This document shows positions 1 through 6,522 of a stretch of 35,247 nt of DNA, in pieces. The notes beneath the pieces are model-generated. The model was not told the origin of the DNA, did no database searches, and saw nothing but the letters and a program-made list of their open reading frames with translations. The stretch covers positions 1 through 35,247 of the forward strand of contig JADJDU010000024.1 of the NCBI GenBank assembly GCA_016702505.1. The letters are read 5' to 3'. The position numbers and the translations under genes are program-made. Numbering within the stretch: the stretch's first letter is position 1; the number at the start of each line of letters is the position of its first letter. Source of the stretch: Microthrixaceae bacterium. GTDB lineage: Bacteria > Actinomycetota > Acidimicrobiia > Acidimicrobiales > Iamiaceae.

Positions 1-11
1 TCCGGGCGCCC

Positions 12-20
12 TGTGGATAA
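12..20 (-). promoter_or_regulatory. Perfect DnaA box near the window end
   Basis: The minus strand reads TTATCCACA, the consensus DnaA box. It lies between the stop of the HNH gene and the window edge, next to the presumed genome terminus. A second perfect box is at 1508-1516. Whether host DnaA binds here is inference. Confidence 0.5.
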
Positions 21-40
21 CCAAAGAAACGGTGGCCCCG

Positions 41-358
41 TCACCAGCTCCGGCGCACGACGGACGGTTGCAGGACCTCGATCACCGCAGCGTGGCAGCG
101 TCTGCGCAGGTCAGGTGTGATCGTCTTGGTCCCTCGGATGCTGTTGCACAGCCGGTGGGCGTGCCGCACGTTGGCAGGGTCAGTGCATGACCCGCCATGA
201 GCACGAGGTACCAGCTCATCGAGTGCTGATCCGAGCGGTGCCCGCTGGTGGTCAGCGTCGAGGTCGATGAGCAGACCGCACAGGTGGCAGCACGGTTGCG
301 TCGCCCGAACGTGAGCTATGAGCTTGCGCCGAGCGTGGGACTTGAGCGGGTGGACCAT
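41..358 (-). CDS. HNH endonuclease
   Basis: A 105-residue HNH nuclease. It shows a Cys pair near residue 23 (CCHLCG), the core LDELVPRAHGG where DE replaces the more usual DH, then NVRHAHRLCNSIRG with the conserved Asn and His and a final Cys. The ATG at 358 is chosen because GGAGG lies 8 nt upstream; the reading frame itself runs back to 415. In HK97-like phages an HNH protein is encoded beside the terminase genes and helps TerL cut concatemers at cos. If the window ends join, TerS begins about 60 nt after this stop, so the same role is likely here. The missing first His is a departure from the strict motif, so activity is not assured. Confidence 0.85.
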   Translation of the reverse strand: MVHPLKSHARRKLIAHVRATQPCCHLCGLLIDLDADHQRAPLGSALDELVPRAHGGSCTDPANVRHAHRLCNSIRGTKTITPDLRRRCHAAVIEVLQPSVVRRSW

Positions 359-385
359 TCGGTCAGCCTCCCCGGTAACGCAAGA

Positions 386-413
386 GCGACCCGGGCGCAG
401 GGCCACGGGTCGC
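386..413. other. Perfect inverted repeat upstream of the HNH gene
   Basis: GCGACCCG at 386-393 pairs with CGGGTCGC at 406-413 around a 12-nt loop. It lies in the 109-bp spacer between the zinc-ribbon gene and the HNH gene. No real T run follows on the minus strand, so a processing or regulatory hairpin is as likely as a terminator. Confidence 0.4.
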
Positions 414-427
414 ACTCAACTGCTGTA

Positions 428-456
428 GACCTATCATGCAGGTCAGCGCATTGCAA
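428..456 (-). promoter_or_regulatory. Possible leftward promoter before the HNH gene
   Basis: On the minus strand TTGCAA (456-451) is followed after 17 nt by TAGGTC (433-428), a weak sigma-70-like pair. It is the only sizeable spacer ahead of the HNH gene and would feed the terminase/head operon if the ends join. The -10 element is poor. Confidence 0.25.
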
Positions 457-467
457 GTACCACGAGG

Positions 468-1040
468 CTACGAGGCTCGGCGTTTGCGTTGTGCGTGGGC
501 TTTGGCCTCAGCGATCAGGCCCGGCGTGATGCGGCTGGTGCCGTTGGCCCATGCCCGACAGATCGCCTCATGGGGCATGACCTTGTGGTTGCGGCGGAAG
601 GTCTTGCACTGGCCGCACAGACGACCGCCGCTGTCGGCCAGGTCGACGTCGAGCCCGAAGCGGGCACAGTTGGCGCAGGCCTGCCGCTTGGGTTGGGCTA
701 GTGGTGGCTCTGGCCGGAGTCCTGCGCGCTGGACTCGGCTGCATGCGGTGAGGAGCCATGCCATGGTCTCATCGAGTAGGGCGAGGGCTGCGTCTGCTTC
801 TCGGGTCCACTCGTCGGCGTCGGCGATCGACTCAGCAGAGGCCATCACCGCTGAGCCTGTCGGGTCGGAGTGGCTGCCCTTGGGTGCTCGGCCGTCGCTG
901 CCGGAGCGGATCGACGCTTGTGCTCGGGCTTGGCGGTGCTTCTCGGCCACGATTGCATTTATGTCATGCGGGATGGTGTTTAGCCAGTTGGCCGCTATTT
1001 CTATATTGAGAATGATCCTGGCTCGGTCGGAGTTGTTCAT
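468..1040 (-). CDS. Zinc-ribbon protein, function unknown
   Basis: A 190-residue protein I do not recognise. The N-terminal half is helical and rich in Ala/Glu. Near residues 126-146 there are two Cys pairs (CANC and CGQC), consistent with a zinc ribbon, followed by a basic Lys/Arg-rich tail that suggests nucleic-acid contact. Its ATG overlaps the TGA of the upstream winged-helix gene (ATGA), so the two are probably translated together. Its place between the origin-linked gene and the HNH gene suggests a replication or packaging accessory, which is inference only. Confidence 0.7.
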   Translation of the reverse strand: MNNSDRARIILNIEIAANWLNTIPHDINAIVAEKHRQARAQASIRSGSDGRAPKGSHSDPTGSAVMASAESIADADEWTREADAALALLDETMAWLLTACSRVQRAGLRPEPPLAQPKRQACANCARFGLDVDLADSGGRLCGQCKTFRRNHKVMPHEAICRAWANGTSRITPGLIAEAKAHAQRKRRAS

Positions 1041-1480
1041 GCTGCCGCCTGTGGGTTGCGCCGAATCATCCGGGTATCGGATTTACGGGAGTACCGGCCT
1101 CGGATTATCAGGTGCCCGTTGTTCCCGGCCTCGCGGATCATGCCGCTTACAGTTTTTGTTTGCAGGTCGTGCGCCGTCGCTACAGCGGCGACGATCTCGG
1201 GCATCGGCGTCCACGAGTCGTTGAGCCTCGACCATACATCACGCCAGGCGTCGCCGTATGGACTCCGCCTCGATGGGTCGAATCCCGGCCACAGTGCAGG
1301 TGGGTCCCAACCACCGGGACCCACCTGAGTTTTTTGGGTGGGGGTAGTGGGCGGCTGGGTGGGTCCCTGGGTGGGTCCCTCGGTGGGGTCTTCAGACCCC
1401 AACCCCACCGTGACGGGACCCACCCGGGACGAGCCCACACCAGGTGGGTCCGGGACCCACTGGGACCCACCGGGACCCAC
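1037..1480 (-). CDS. Winged-helix protein with iterons inside its 5' coding region
   Basis: The convincing part is the C-terminal ~80 residues. A segment beginning GDAWRDVWSRLNDSW is followed by a helix-turn-helix-like stretch (PEIVAAVATAHDLQTKTVSG) and then a wing-like part and a basic tail. The first ~60 residues are Gly/Pro/Thr-rich low complexity because they are encoded by the GTGGGTCCC repeat array. The frame opens at a GTG at 1480 with no good ribosome site, so the true start is uncertain and may be internal. A DNA-binding protein whose gene carries the repeats it might bind resembles lambda O, whose gene contains ori. That parallel is inference. It follows the helicase gene with a 38-bp gap holding a DnaA box. 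Confidence 0.6.
   Translation of the reverse strand: MGPGGSQWVPDPPGVGSSRVGPVTVGLGSEDPTEGPTQGPTQPPTTPTQKTQVGPGGWDPPALWPGFDPSRRSPYGDAWRDVWSRLNDSWTPMPEIVAAVATAHDLQTKTVSGMIREAGNNGHLIIRGRYSRKSDTRMIRRNPQAAA
1300..1480. repeat. Iteron array, candidate replication origin
   Basis: The 9-mer GTGGGTCCC or its complement occurs eight times exactly: plus sense at 1300-1308, 1359-1367 and 1371-1379; minus sense at 1316-1324, 1415-1423, 1452-1460, 1462-1470 and 1472-1480. The last three are spaced exactly 10 bp, one helical turn. Near copies lie at 1383-1391 and 1444-1452. A perfect palindrome with 8-bp arms (TGGGGTCT) sits in the middle at 1384-1401. Iterons next to a helicase gene and a DnaA box are the standard look of a phage or plasmid origin. 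Confidence 0.75.
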
Positions 1481-1507
1481 CTGGGTTATGGAGGGATTTG
1501 AGGGCAG

Positions 1508-1516
1508 TTATCCACA
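1508..1516 (+). promoter_or_regulatory. Perfect DnaA box beside the iterons
   Basis: TTATCCACA matches the DnaA-box consensus exactly. It lies 2 bp beyond the helicase stop codon and 28 bp from the nearest iteron, supporting an origin that recruits host DnaA. Confidence 0.6.
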
Positions 1517-1518
1517 GG

Positions 1519-3081
1519 CTAGAACTCCTCGGTGAGGTCGGATCGGGGGGACTGGGGCACGACGTAGGGCTTGGTCAGGGTGTGGAGCTGGGATCGGTTC
1601 GGGCCGGGCCGGGTCGTCACATGCCCCTCCTCGATCAGGAGCCGGAGCGCTTCGGCCACCCACTTCTTTTTGCCTGACACGTCCGCCAATATGCCATTGC
1701 GAGTTGGGTAAACACCGGAGTCATTTAGGGTTTGGATTGCCGCTGCAACCTGCTCCATGAGAGTGGTCGGGCGGGTCCTTATTGGTGTGTCTGACTCGGG
1801 GCACAAGATGGCTAGCGACACATCACCGTCGGCCCGTGAGGTGAGCTGCAACGTCCCGACTCGTCTCACCGCCAGAAGCGAAGCCACGGACGTGGCCTGG
1901 CCGGTCCTTGGCGACGGTGATCCGGCTGGTGCCGGTGCGGCCGAGCCCGAACGGTTGGGTGACCTCCAGGCGGTACACAGCCCCATCCACCCCGGCCAGC
2001 TTGTGTTGGGCCCCGATGCCGTACCGGCCTCTGGCCTCCTTGTCTTTGGGCACGTGGTCGATGAGCACGACGGCGCATCCGTGACGGGCGATCCGTCGGG
2101 GAGCGCCAGGAGGAACTTGGCGGCGTCGTCGTTGTCGTTGATCGACCACCCGTTCTGTACCATCACCTCTGTGACGCCATCCACGATGGCCAGGGTTGGT
2201 TGGTGGTCGATCAGGAGCCGCTCTAGTGCGGCGATGGCCACCGGGTCGATCGGGTCGTCTGGGCGCACGTAGTGGAGTCGGCCGATGATGGCGTCACGGT
2301 CCACGCCGAGGGCCCGGAGTCGGCCGACGATGCCCGTGGCGTGGTCTTCGAAGTCGAGGTAGATGACGTGTTCGCCTTCGGTGAGACGCTCGGCGGCGGC
2401 GGCGCATGCCAGCCAGCTCTTGCCCGATTCGGATTCGGCGTTGAACGCGTGGACCCGCCCCGCGTAGAGGAGCTGGTGGCCGTCGTCGCGGGCGAGCATG
2501 GTGGGCTCGGGTGGCCCATCGCCGTCGATGACGGCTGCGAGGTCGACGGGGGTCCAGGTGGTCCCGGCGTCGTCGGCGGGTTGGGCGGCTGCGAGGCGCT
2601 GGAGTTGGGCGAGGCTGGTGTCTAGGTCGCCGTTGCGGGCCGAGTTGGCCGCTTCTAGCGCCCCGCTGAGCAGCGCCCGCAACCGGGCAGTGTGGATGAT
2701 CCGCCGGGTGTAGGCGGGTGCGCTGGTCGACAGGGGAGCGTGGGTGACTATCGACAGGAGGTCGCGCCCGTCGAAGCTGCCGTTGCCTCTCGGTGGGACG
2801 GTGACCGGATCGGGTTGCTCGCCGGCGGCGACGGTCTCACAGATGGCGGTGTAGATCGCTTGATGCCGCGGGGCGTAGAAGTGCTCGGGCTCAAGGCCGA
2901 GACCGAGGACGGTCTCGGCTGCGGTCATCGAGTAGAGCATCACCCCGAGGACGCCGATCTCGGCGTCGGTGTCGTGGGGTACGTCTTGGCGGGTCCGGCT
3001 GGGCCGTGCCGTCAGTCCTTCGGCGGCGGCCTGGTCCTCGAGGATGTCGTCAGGGAGGTCGTCGGTGTCTGTGATCGTCAC
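1519..3081 (-). CDS. Replicative helicase, DnaB/RepA-like, internally frameshifted
   Basis: A 520-residue open frame. Residues ~35-140 resemble the DnaB N-terminal domain. Residues ~205-310 form a RecA-fold ATPase with Walker A ESESGKSW (~216-223) and Walker B LAIVDG (~297-302). A winged-helix-like domain ends the protein. About 75 residues after the Walker B motif are read out of frame. The neighbouring frame encodes the expected sequence (GCAVVLIDHVPKDKEARG and GVDGAVYRLEV, as in RepA-type helicases). One base appears to be missing in the G run at 2098-2101, and the frame returns near 1855-1875. The GTG start overlaps the stop of the upstream 52-residue gene (GTGA). Likely role: origin loading or unwinding of phage DNA. 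Confidence 0.85.
   Translation of the reverse strand: MTITDTDDLPDDILEDQAAAEGLTARPSRTRQDVPHDTDAEIGVLGVMLYSMTAAETVLGLGLEPEHFYAPRHQAIYTAICETVAAGEQPDPVTVPPRGNGSFDGRDLLSIVTHAPLSTSAPAYTRRIIHTARLRALLSGALEAANSARNGDLDTSLAQLQRLAAAQPADDAGTTWTPVDLAAVIDGDGPPEPTMLARDDGHQLLYAGRVHAFNAESESGKSWLACAAAAERLTEGEHVIYLDFEDHATGIVGRLRALGVDRDAIIGRLHYVRPDDPIDPVAIAALERLLIDHQPTLAIVDGVTEVMVQNGWSINDNDDAAKFLLALPDGSPVTDAPSCSSTTCPKTRRPEAGTASGPNTSWPGWMGLCTAWRSPNRSGSAAPAPAGSPSPRTGQATSVASLLAVRRVGTLQLTSRADGDVSLAILCPESDTPIRTRPTTLMEQVAAAIQTLNDSGVYPTRNGILADVSGKKKWVAEALRLLIEEGHVTTRPGPNRSQLHTLTKPYVVPQSPRSDLTEEF
2960..3033. repeat. 74-bp direct repeat, copy 1 (helicase 5' end)
   Basis: Identical base for base to 4418-4491, with diverged similarity extending over about 165 bp in total. 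It encodes the start of the helicase N-domain. It shows a segmental duplication inside the phage and is a substrate for homologous recombination that would delete the 1.4 kb between the copies. Confidence 0.9.
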
Positions 3082-3236
3082 GCGCCCTTCCCGTCGGTCC
3101 AGAGGTCGTGGTGGGCGCCGGTGGTGATGGCGCGCTGGAGGACGGCTTGTTCGTCGGGGGTGCGGTCCGTCGCCAACATGGCCAGTTCGATGAGGTGGCC
3201 GAGGTCGGCACGGGACACCTCCACCGGCCGGTTCAC
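3078..3236 (-). CDS. Small protein of unknown function (52 aa)
   Basis: Starts VNRPVEVSRADLGHLIEL and ends WTDGKGA; acidic-helical, with no recognised motif. Its GTG overlaps the stop of a tiny upstream frame (GTGA) and its TGA overlaps the helicase GTG, so it is translationally coupled to the helicase. It may be a helicase accessory, which is inference from position only. Confidence 0.6.
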   Translation of the reverse strand: MNRPVEVSRADLGHLIELAMLATDRTPDEQAVLQRAITTGAHHDLWTDGKGA

Positions 3237-3283
3237 GACGCCACCGCCTGAAGCGTGTGGCTGCGCTTGAGTTGGTCAGTCAT
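3233..3283 (-). CDS. Possible 16-residue leader peptide
   Basis: MTDQLKRSHTLQAVAS, with an AGGA ribosome site 5 nt before its ATG and a TGA overlapping the next GTG. It could exist mainly to deliver ribosomes to the 52-residue gene. Too short for a functional claim. Confidence 0.3.
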   Translation of the reverse strand: MTDQLKRSHTLQAVAS

Positions 3284-3298
3284 CTTGGTCCTGTCTGT

Positions 3299-4237
3299 TC
3301 ATGTCCCGCAGAATCCCGAGCAGTCCTCCCCGAACAGGGGGTAGATCCCATCCCGGTACTCCTCAATGTTGGCTTCCCGGAGTGGGACCCGCGAGTCGTG
3401 GACATAGGGTTCCCCCACCATCGGGAGGAGACCGGCGCGCTGCCGCTCCCGGAACGCCTCATCGAAGTGGACCGCCTGCTCCCACTCGTCGGGCGCGTGG
3501 TCTCGGAGCCGTCGCCACTCGTCGTCCCGGTGGAATGGGCAGCCGATACAGGCCGACTCGGGGGCCGTCCATCCGTGACGCTCCATCCATGCGTGGCAGC
3601 CATCCCGGTCCATCTTCTGGTCCACAAGGGGGTAGAGGTGCTCGATGCAGGCGTGGGCAGGGTCGCTCATCCGCTCGGTCTCATCCCACGAGATGCCGAA
3701 GGACTGGTTGACGGCGTGATGTAGCGGCCACCGCTGCCTCGGCTTCAACCCCAGCAACTCCCGGATCTTCTTCTCAACGGGCTCGATCTTGTAGGTCTTG
3801 GTGCAGGTGCGGCGCGTCCTGCCAGGAGTCCACTCGCCCGTCGTGGCAGCGGTGGGTTCGTCGGGCGCGACCTCATCACCCAGGGACACCGCCTGCCCAC
3901 CCGTGGGCGTCTTTATGAAGAAGGGGATGAAGGACCGCTGTTTCCCGAGGTTCTCGGGGTGGTTCCTGGGGTTGCGAATGAACAGGTGCTCGTGTTGAGG
4001 GTTGATGTGGTCCTCGTAGATGTTGCCCGCCGAAACCGTGAGGACGGGGATGTCGTGAGCCTCCAACTCCGTCGTGAGCTTTGCCAGGTGGGCGTAGACC
4101 TCGGCGGGTTCCCATCCGGTGTCAGCGAAGATGCACGCATCGAACTTCGGGAGTTCTCCGTAGGCGGACATGAGGGCGACCGTTGTGGACTGCACCCCCG
4201 CCCCGAGGGACAGAATGTTCAGCACGTCACGCGTCAT
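3299..4237 (-). CDS. PAPS-reductase-like (PP-loop) protein
   Basis: A 312-residue member of the phosphoadenosine-phosphosulfate reductase superfamily common in phages. The N-terminus holds the PP-loop SLGAGVQST (residues 10-18), followed by DACIFADTGWEP. Near residue 240 there is a Cys pair, SACIGCPFHRDDEW, and Cys also occurs at the C-terminus. The family binds ATP or PAPS and in different members acts in sulfur transfer, DNA phosphorothioation (DndC) or adenylation. The phage members have no settled role. The ATG at 4237 is chosen because it overlaps the upstream TGA (ATGA); the same frame runs further upstream only as antisense-like sequence. Nearby methyltransferases make a DNA-modification role possible, but no other dnd genes are present. 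Confidence 0.8.
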   Translation of the reverse strand: MTRDVLNILSLGAGVQSTTVALMSAYGELPKFDACIFADTGWEPAEVYAHLAKLTTELEAHDIPVLTVSAGNIYEDHINPQHEHLFIRNPRNHPENLGKQRSFIPFFIKTPTGGQAVSLGDEVAPDEPTAATTGEWTPGRTRRTCTKTYKIEPVEKKIRELLGLKPRQRWPLHHAVNQSFGISWDETERMSDPAHACIEHLYPLVDQKMDRDGCHAWMERHGWTAPESACIGCPFHRDDEWRRLRDHAPDEWEQAVHFDEAFRERQRAGLLPMVGEPYVHDSRVPLREANIEEYRDGIYPLFGEDCSGFCGT

Positions 4238-4545
4238 CTCGGTCCATGCCTTCCTTCGCTCGGGCCACGGCTCGCTTGGCTTCGGCCACGCCCTTCTTGT
4301 ACGGGGCCGAGTGGATGATCGGGGCGCAGGTGGGGCAGGTGTTCGGGGTCCAGGCCGAGTTCGAGGATGGTGTCGGCTGCGTTGGTGGACCAGAGCATGA
4401 CGCCGAGCACGCCGAGTTCGGCGTCGGTGTCGTGGGGTACGTCTTGGCGGGTCCGGCTGGGCCGTGCCGTCAGTCCTTCGGCGGCGGCCTGCTCCTCTAG
4501 GACGTGGAGGGGTTCGAGTTCGTGGGCGGCCTGGGGCATACTCAC
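4234..4545 (-). CDS. Chimeric fragment: duplicated helicase N-terminus fused to a foreign tail
   Basis: Residues ~16-70 repeat the helicase start almost exactly (EEQAAAEGLTARPSRTRQ, then DTDAELGVLGVML and LDPEH). After PEH at about base 4340 similarity ends and the frame turns Pro/Arg-rich. In a neighbouring frame the same DNA encodes NTCPTCAPIIHSAPYKKG followed by a Lys/Ala-rich helix, ending at 4227. That looks like the real tail of an older zinc-ribbon gene. The GTG start overlaps the WhiB stop (GTGA) and the TGA overlaps the PAPS-reductase ATG, so it is probably translated. A single DnaB-N domain without an ATPase could interfere with the helicase, which is speculation. Confidence 0.5.
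   Translation of the reverse strand: MSMPQAAHELEPLHVLEEQAAAEGLTARPSRTRQDVPHDTDAELGVLGVMLWSTNAADTILELGLDPEHLPHLRPDHPLGPVQEGRGRSQASRGPSEGRHGPR
4418..4491. repeat. 74-bp direct repeat, copy 2 (chimeric fragment)
   Basis: Exact match to 2960-3033 in the same orientation. It marks the duplicated part of the helicase gene. Confidence 0.9.
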
Positions 4546-4958
4546 CCATCCGGCTCCTGCGCTTGCCGCCTTGCCCGCCTTGCCCGCTCAGCAGCGAGCC
4601 GAGCCGTAGCGCACTCGTCACACGTCGGGATGCCCTGGCGTCGATGCTCCACCGCACCCGCCTCCGTGCCGTGACGGATCGGACGTTTGCCCCGGATCTT
4701 GGCCCGCAACCGTTCCCGGTCGGTCGTGCCACCCCAGATGCCGCGCTCGTCGTGCTCGATCGCCCACGCCAGACATTCGGCCTGGTGCGGGCAGGTGCGG
4801 CACACGTTGATCGCAGCGGCCTCAGCCCGCAGGTCGTGACGGGGCGGGAACCAGTCGAGGCCGCTGCCACGACACGCCGCCTCCGGCCACACCGGCACCA
4901 GCACTGGGTTGGAGACGAGACCGGCCTCGGCACGCACCCTGATTCGGTCGCCGCTCAC
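4542..4958 (-). CDS. WhiB-family Fe-S transcription factor (first of three)
   Basis: A 138-residue WhiB-like protein with the four cluster-binding cysteines at about residues 29, 53, 56 and 62 (EAACRG, NVCRTCPHQAEC) and the G-I-W-G-G turn at 73-77. A basic region (RAKIRGKRPIRH) follows. Unusually, a further Cys pair (PTCDEC, ~113-116) and a basic tail follow too. WhiB proteins bind a 4Fe-4S cluster and the host major sigma factor and alter promoter choice; in mycobacteriophage TM4 a WhiB represses host whiB2 and excludes superinfection. The GTG at 4958 overlaps the methylase TGA (GTGA), which fixes the start. Confidence 0.9.
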   Translation of the reverse strand: MSGDRIRVRAEAGLVSNPVLVPVWPEAACRGSGLDWFPPRHDLRAEAAAINVCRTCPHQAECLAWAIEHDERGIWGGTTDRERLRAKIRGKRPIRHGTEAGAVEHRRQGIPTCDECATARLAAERARRARRQAQEPDG

Positions 4959-6091
4959 GCCGAGGTCCCGAACAACGTTGGCATCTGGCCCGAGAGGCAA
5001 TGTGGCGAGAACCACAACACCTCCGTCGACCTGTTGGCGTGGTTACCGTCATGCCGTACGGCGCTCGCCGTGGTGCTGTAGGCCGCAGACGCACTCCACC
5101 TGTGACGCCTCCACGAGTCGGGCATGAGGTCGTCGTGTTCTGCGGCATACCCAGCTAGCACGATCCGATACCGAGGGTTGTCCCCGTTGTCGATGCACCA
5201 ATCGCGCACCTCGTGCGCGATTGTGTGATCGTCGACCGAGTAGAGATCTGAGGTCCGCACGTCACCCAGATACGGCGGGTCGAGGAACACACCCACAGTT
5301 GACCCGTAGGCGAGTGCACCGTTCGTGACGACACGCGACCAGTCGCCGCAGCACACCCGAACGCCCCGCAACACCCGGGCCAGTCCATGCAGGTACTCCT
5401 CGATCCCCTGCCCGGCGTCGCCGAGGTGGGGGAGCTTGCGGTTGATCCCCTGCCCGGCGTCGCCGAGGTGGGGGAGCTGGCGGTTGATCCCCTGCCCGGC
5501 GTTGCCGAGGTGGGGGAGCTTGCGGTTGATCCCCCGCCCGGCGTCGCCGAGGTGGGGGAGCTGGCGGTTGATCCCCTGCCCGGCGTCGCCGAGGTGGGGG
5601 CGCTGGCGTTTGATCCCCCGCCCGGCGTCGCCGAGGTGGGGGAGCTTGCTCAGTCGTCCGTCATCGTCGAGCATCCACGGGCCAGAGCCCGCGCACCACC
5701 CCGACCCGATCCACGAGCAGATACCCCACACCCACCACCCGGCTACTTTCACGTCAAAGAAGTCGGGATCGGATGCGAGCGCATTGACCCGCTCCCTGCC
5801 TGACGTGACGAGCCACAGGTGACGGGCCTCCAGATCCGCCTCGTTCACCGGCCAGTCAGCGTGGGCGGCCACTCCCTCCGGGTCCGCTGCGAGCGCACGC
5901 CAGAAGTTCGACACGAACCGGTCAGCGTCGTTGACCGTCGACGTCGACCCCTTGTGCCACGTCGGCCGCTCGAGGAGCACGGCCAAGGAACCGGCGAACG
6001 GCTCGACGTAGTTGTCTACGTCACCCAACGCAGACCACACCTCTGTCGCCACCTTGCGCTTGCCGCCGAACCACGGGAACGGCGCCTTCAC
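4955..6091 (-). CDS. dam: Dam-like (D12 class) DNA adenine methyltransferase with a 14-residue tandem repeat
   Basis: A 378-residue N6-adenine methyltransferase. It has FPWFGGKRK near the start (residues 5-13), EPFAGS (~30-35, AdoMet motif I) and the catalytic DPPY at ~271-274, the order found in the D12/Dam family. Residues ~149-232, in the region where target-recognition or helical insertions occur, are six tandem copies of a 14-residue unit close to LPHLGDAGQGINR. The GTG start at 6091 overlaps the WhiB2 TGA (GTGA). In phages such enzymes protect DNA from host restriction or mark it for regulation; the recognition site cannot be read from the sequence. Confidence 0.88.
   Translation of the reverse strand: MKAPFPWFGGKRKVATEVWSALGDVDNYVEPFAGSLAVLLERPTWHKGSTSTVNDADRFVSNFWRALAADPEGVAAHADWPVNEADLEARHLWLVTSGRERVNALASDPDFFDVKVAGWWVWGICSWIGSGWCAGSGPWMLDDDGRLSKLPHLGDAGRGIKRQRPHLGDAGQGINRQLPHLGDAGRGINRKLPHLGNAGQGINRQLPHLGDAGQGINRKLPHLGDAGQGIEEYLHGLARVLRGVRVCCGDWSRVVTNGALAYGSTVGVFLDPPYLGDVRTSDLYSVDDHTIAHEVRDWCIDNGDNPRYRIVLAGYAAEHDDLMPDSWRRHRWSASAAYSTTASAVRHDGNHANRSTEVLWFSPHCLSGQMPTLFGTSA
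5402..5653. repeat. Six 42-bp tandem repeats inside the Dam-like gene
   Basis: Units begin at 5402, 5444, 5486, 5528, 5570 and 5612, each close to a GATCCCCTGCCCGGCGTCGC start on the plus strand. Copies differ by a few substitutions and the last diverges at its 3' end. The length is a multiple of three, so gain or loss of a unit keeps the frame. Confidence 0.92.
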
Positions 6092-6522
6092 GGCCGAGCT
6101 CCGACCGGGGACATGCCGCCCCACACGCCGAGCGGCTCGTTGTCGAGCGCGTAGGCCAGGCACTCGGCCCGCACCTCGCACACCGCACAGATCCGCTTCG
6201 CCGCGTGGGCCGTGCGGTTCTTCGTCGGGAAGAACAGGTCGGGGTCGGCGCCACGGCACGCGCCGCGGTCCTGCCACGCCATCGGCTCCGGGACGGGGGG
6301 CTCGTAGGCCACCAGTTGCAGGGATGGGATCACGTCACGTTCCTTTCGTCGTCGATCGGTCGCCGGTCGGCGGCCGCCCTCACGCTGCGCCACGTACTCC
6401 CAGTCGCACTGGTCGGCGGGGAACACCCGCTCGAGCACGTCTGGGGGCCAGCACACGGGGCACCTGCGAGGCACGTGCGGGGCGCTGGTGGCACGTCGGG
6501 CGTCGATCAGAGCGCGGATCAC
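6088..6522 (-). CDS. WhiB-family Fe-S transcription factor (second), possibly with an N-terminal extension
   Basis: The C-terminal 81 residues are a compact WhiB: GACRG, then ICAVCEVRAEC (cluster cysteines ~26, 49, 52 and 58 counted from the inner start) and GVWGG. Two starts compete. A GTG at 6522 overlaps the methyltransferase stop (GTGA) and gives 144 residues, adding a segment with a Cys pair (RRCPVCWPPDVLERV). An inner GTG at 6333 has AAAGGA 7 nt upstream and gives the bare WhiB. Both products may be made. The gene lies between two methyltransferase genes. Confidence 0.85.
   Translation of the reverse strand: MIRALIDARRATSAPHVPRRCPVCWPPDVLERVFPADQCDWEYVAQREGGRRPATDRRRKERDVIPSLQLVAYEPPVPEPMAWQDRGACRGADPDLFFPTKNRTAHAAKRICAVCEVRAECLAYALDNEPLGVWGGMSPVGARP

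Noticed and set aside
3299..4237. A DndC-type phosphorothioation operon
   Set aside because: No DndA, B, D or E partners are visible; kept only as a question in the findings.
5402..5653. CRISPR array
   Set aside because: The units are contiguous 42-bp tandem repeats with no unique spacers, and they are in frame within a methylase gene. The 18-bp repeats at 12306-12618 and the 39-bp repeats near 19390-19600 are rejected as CRISPR for the same reason.
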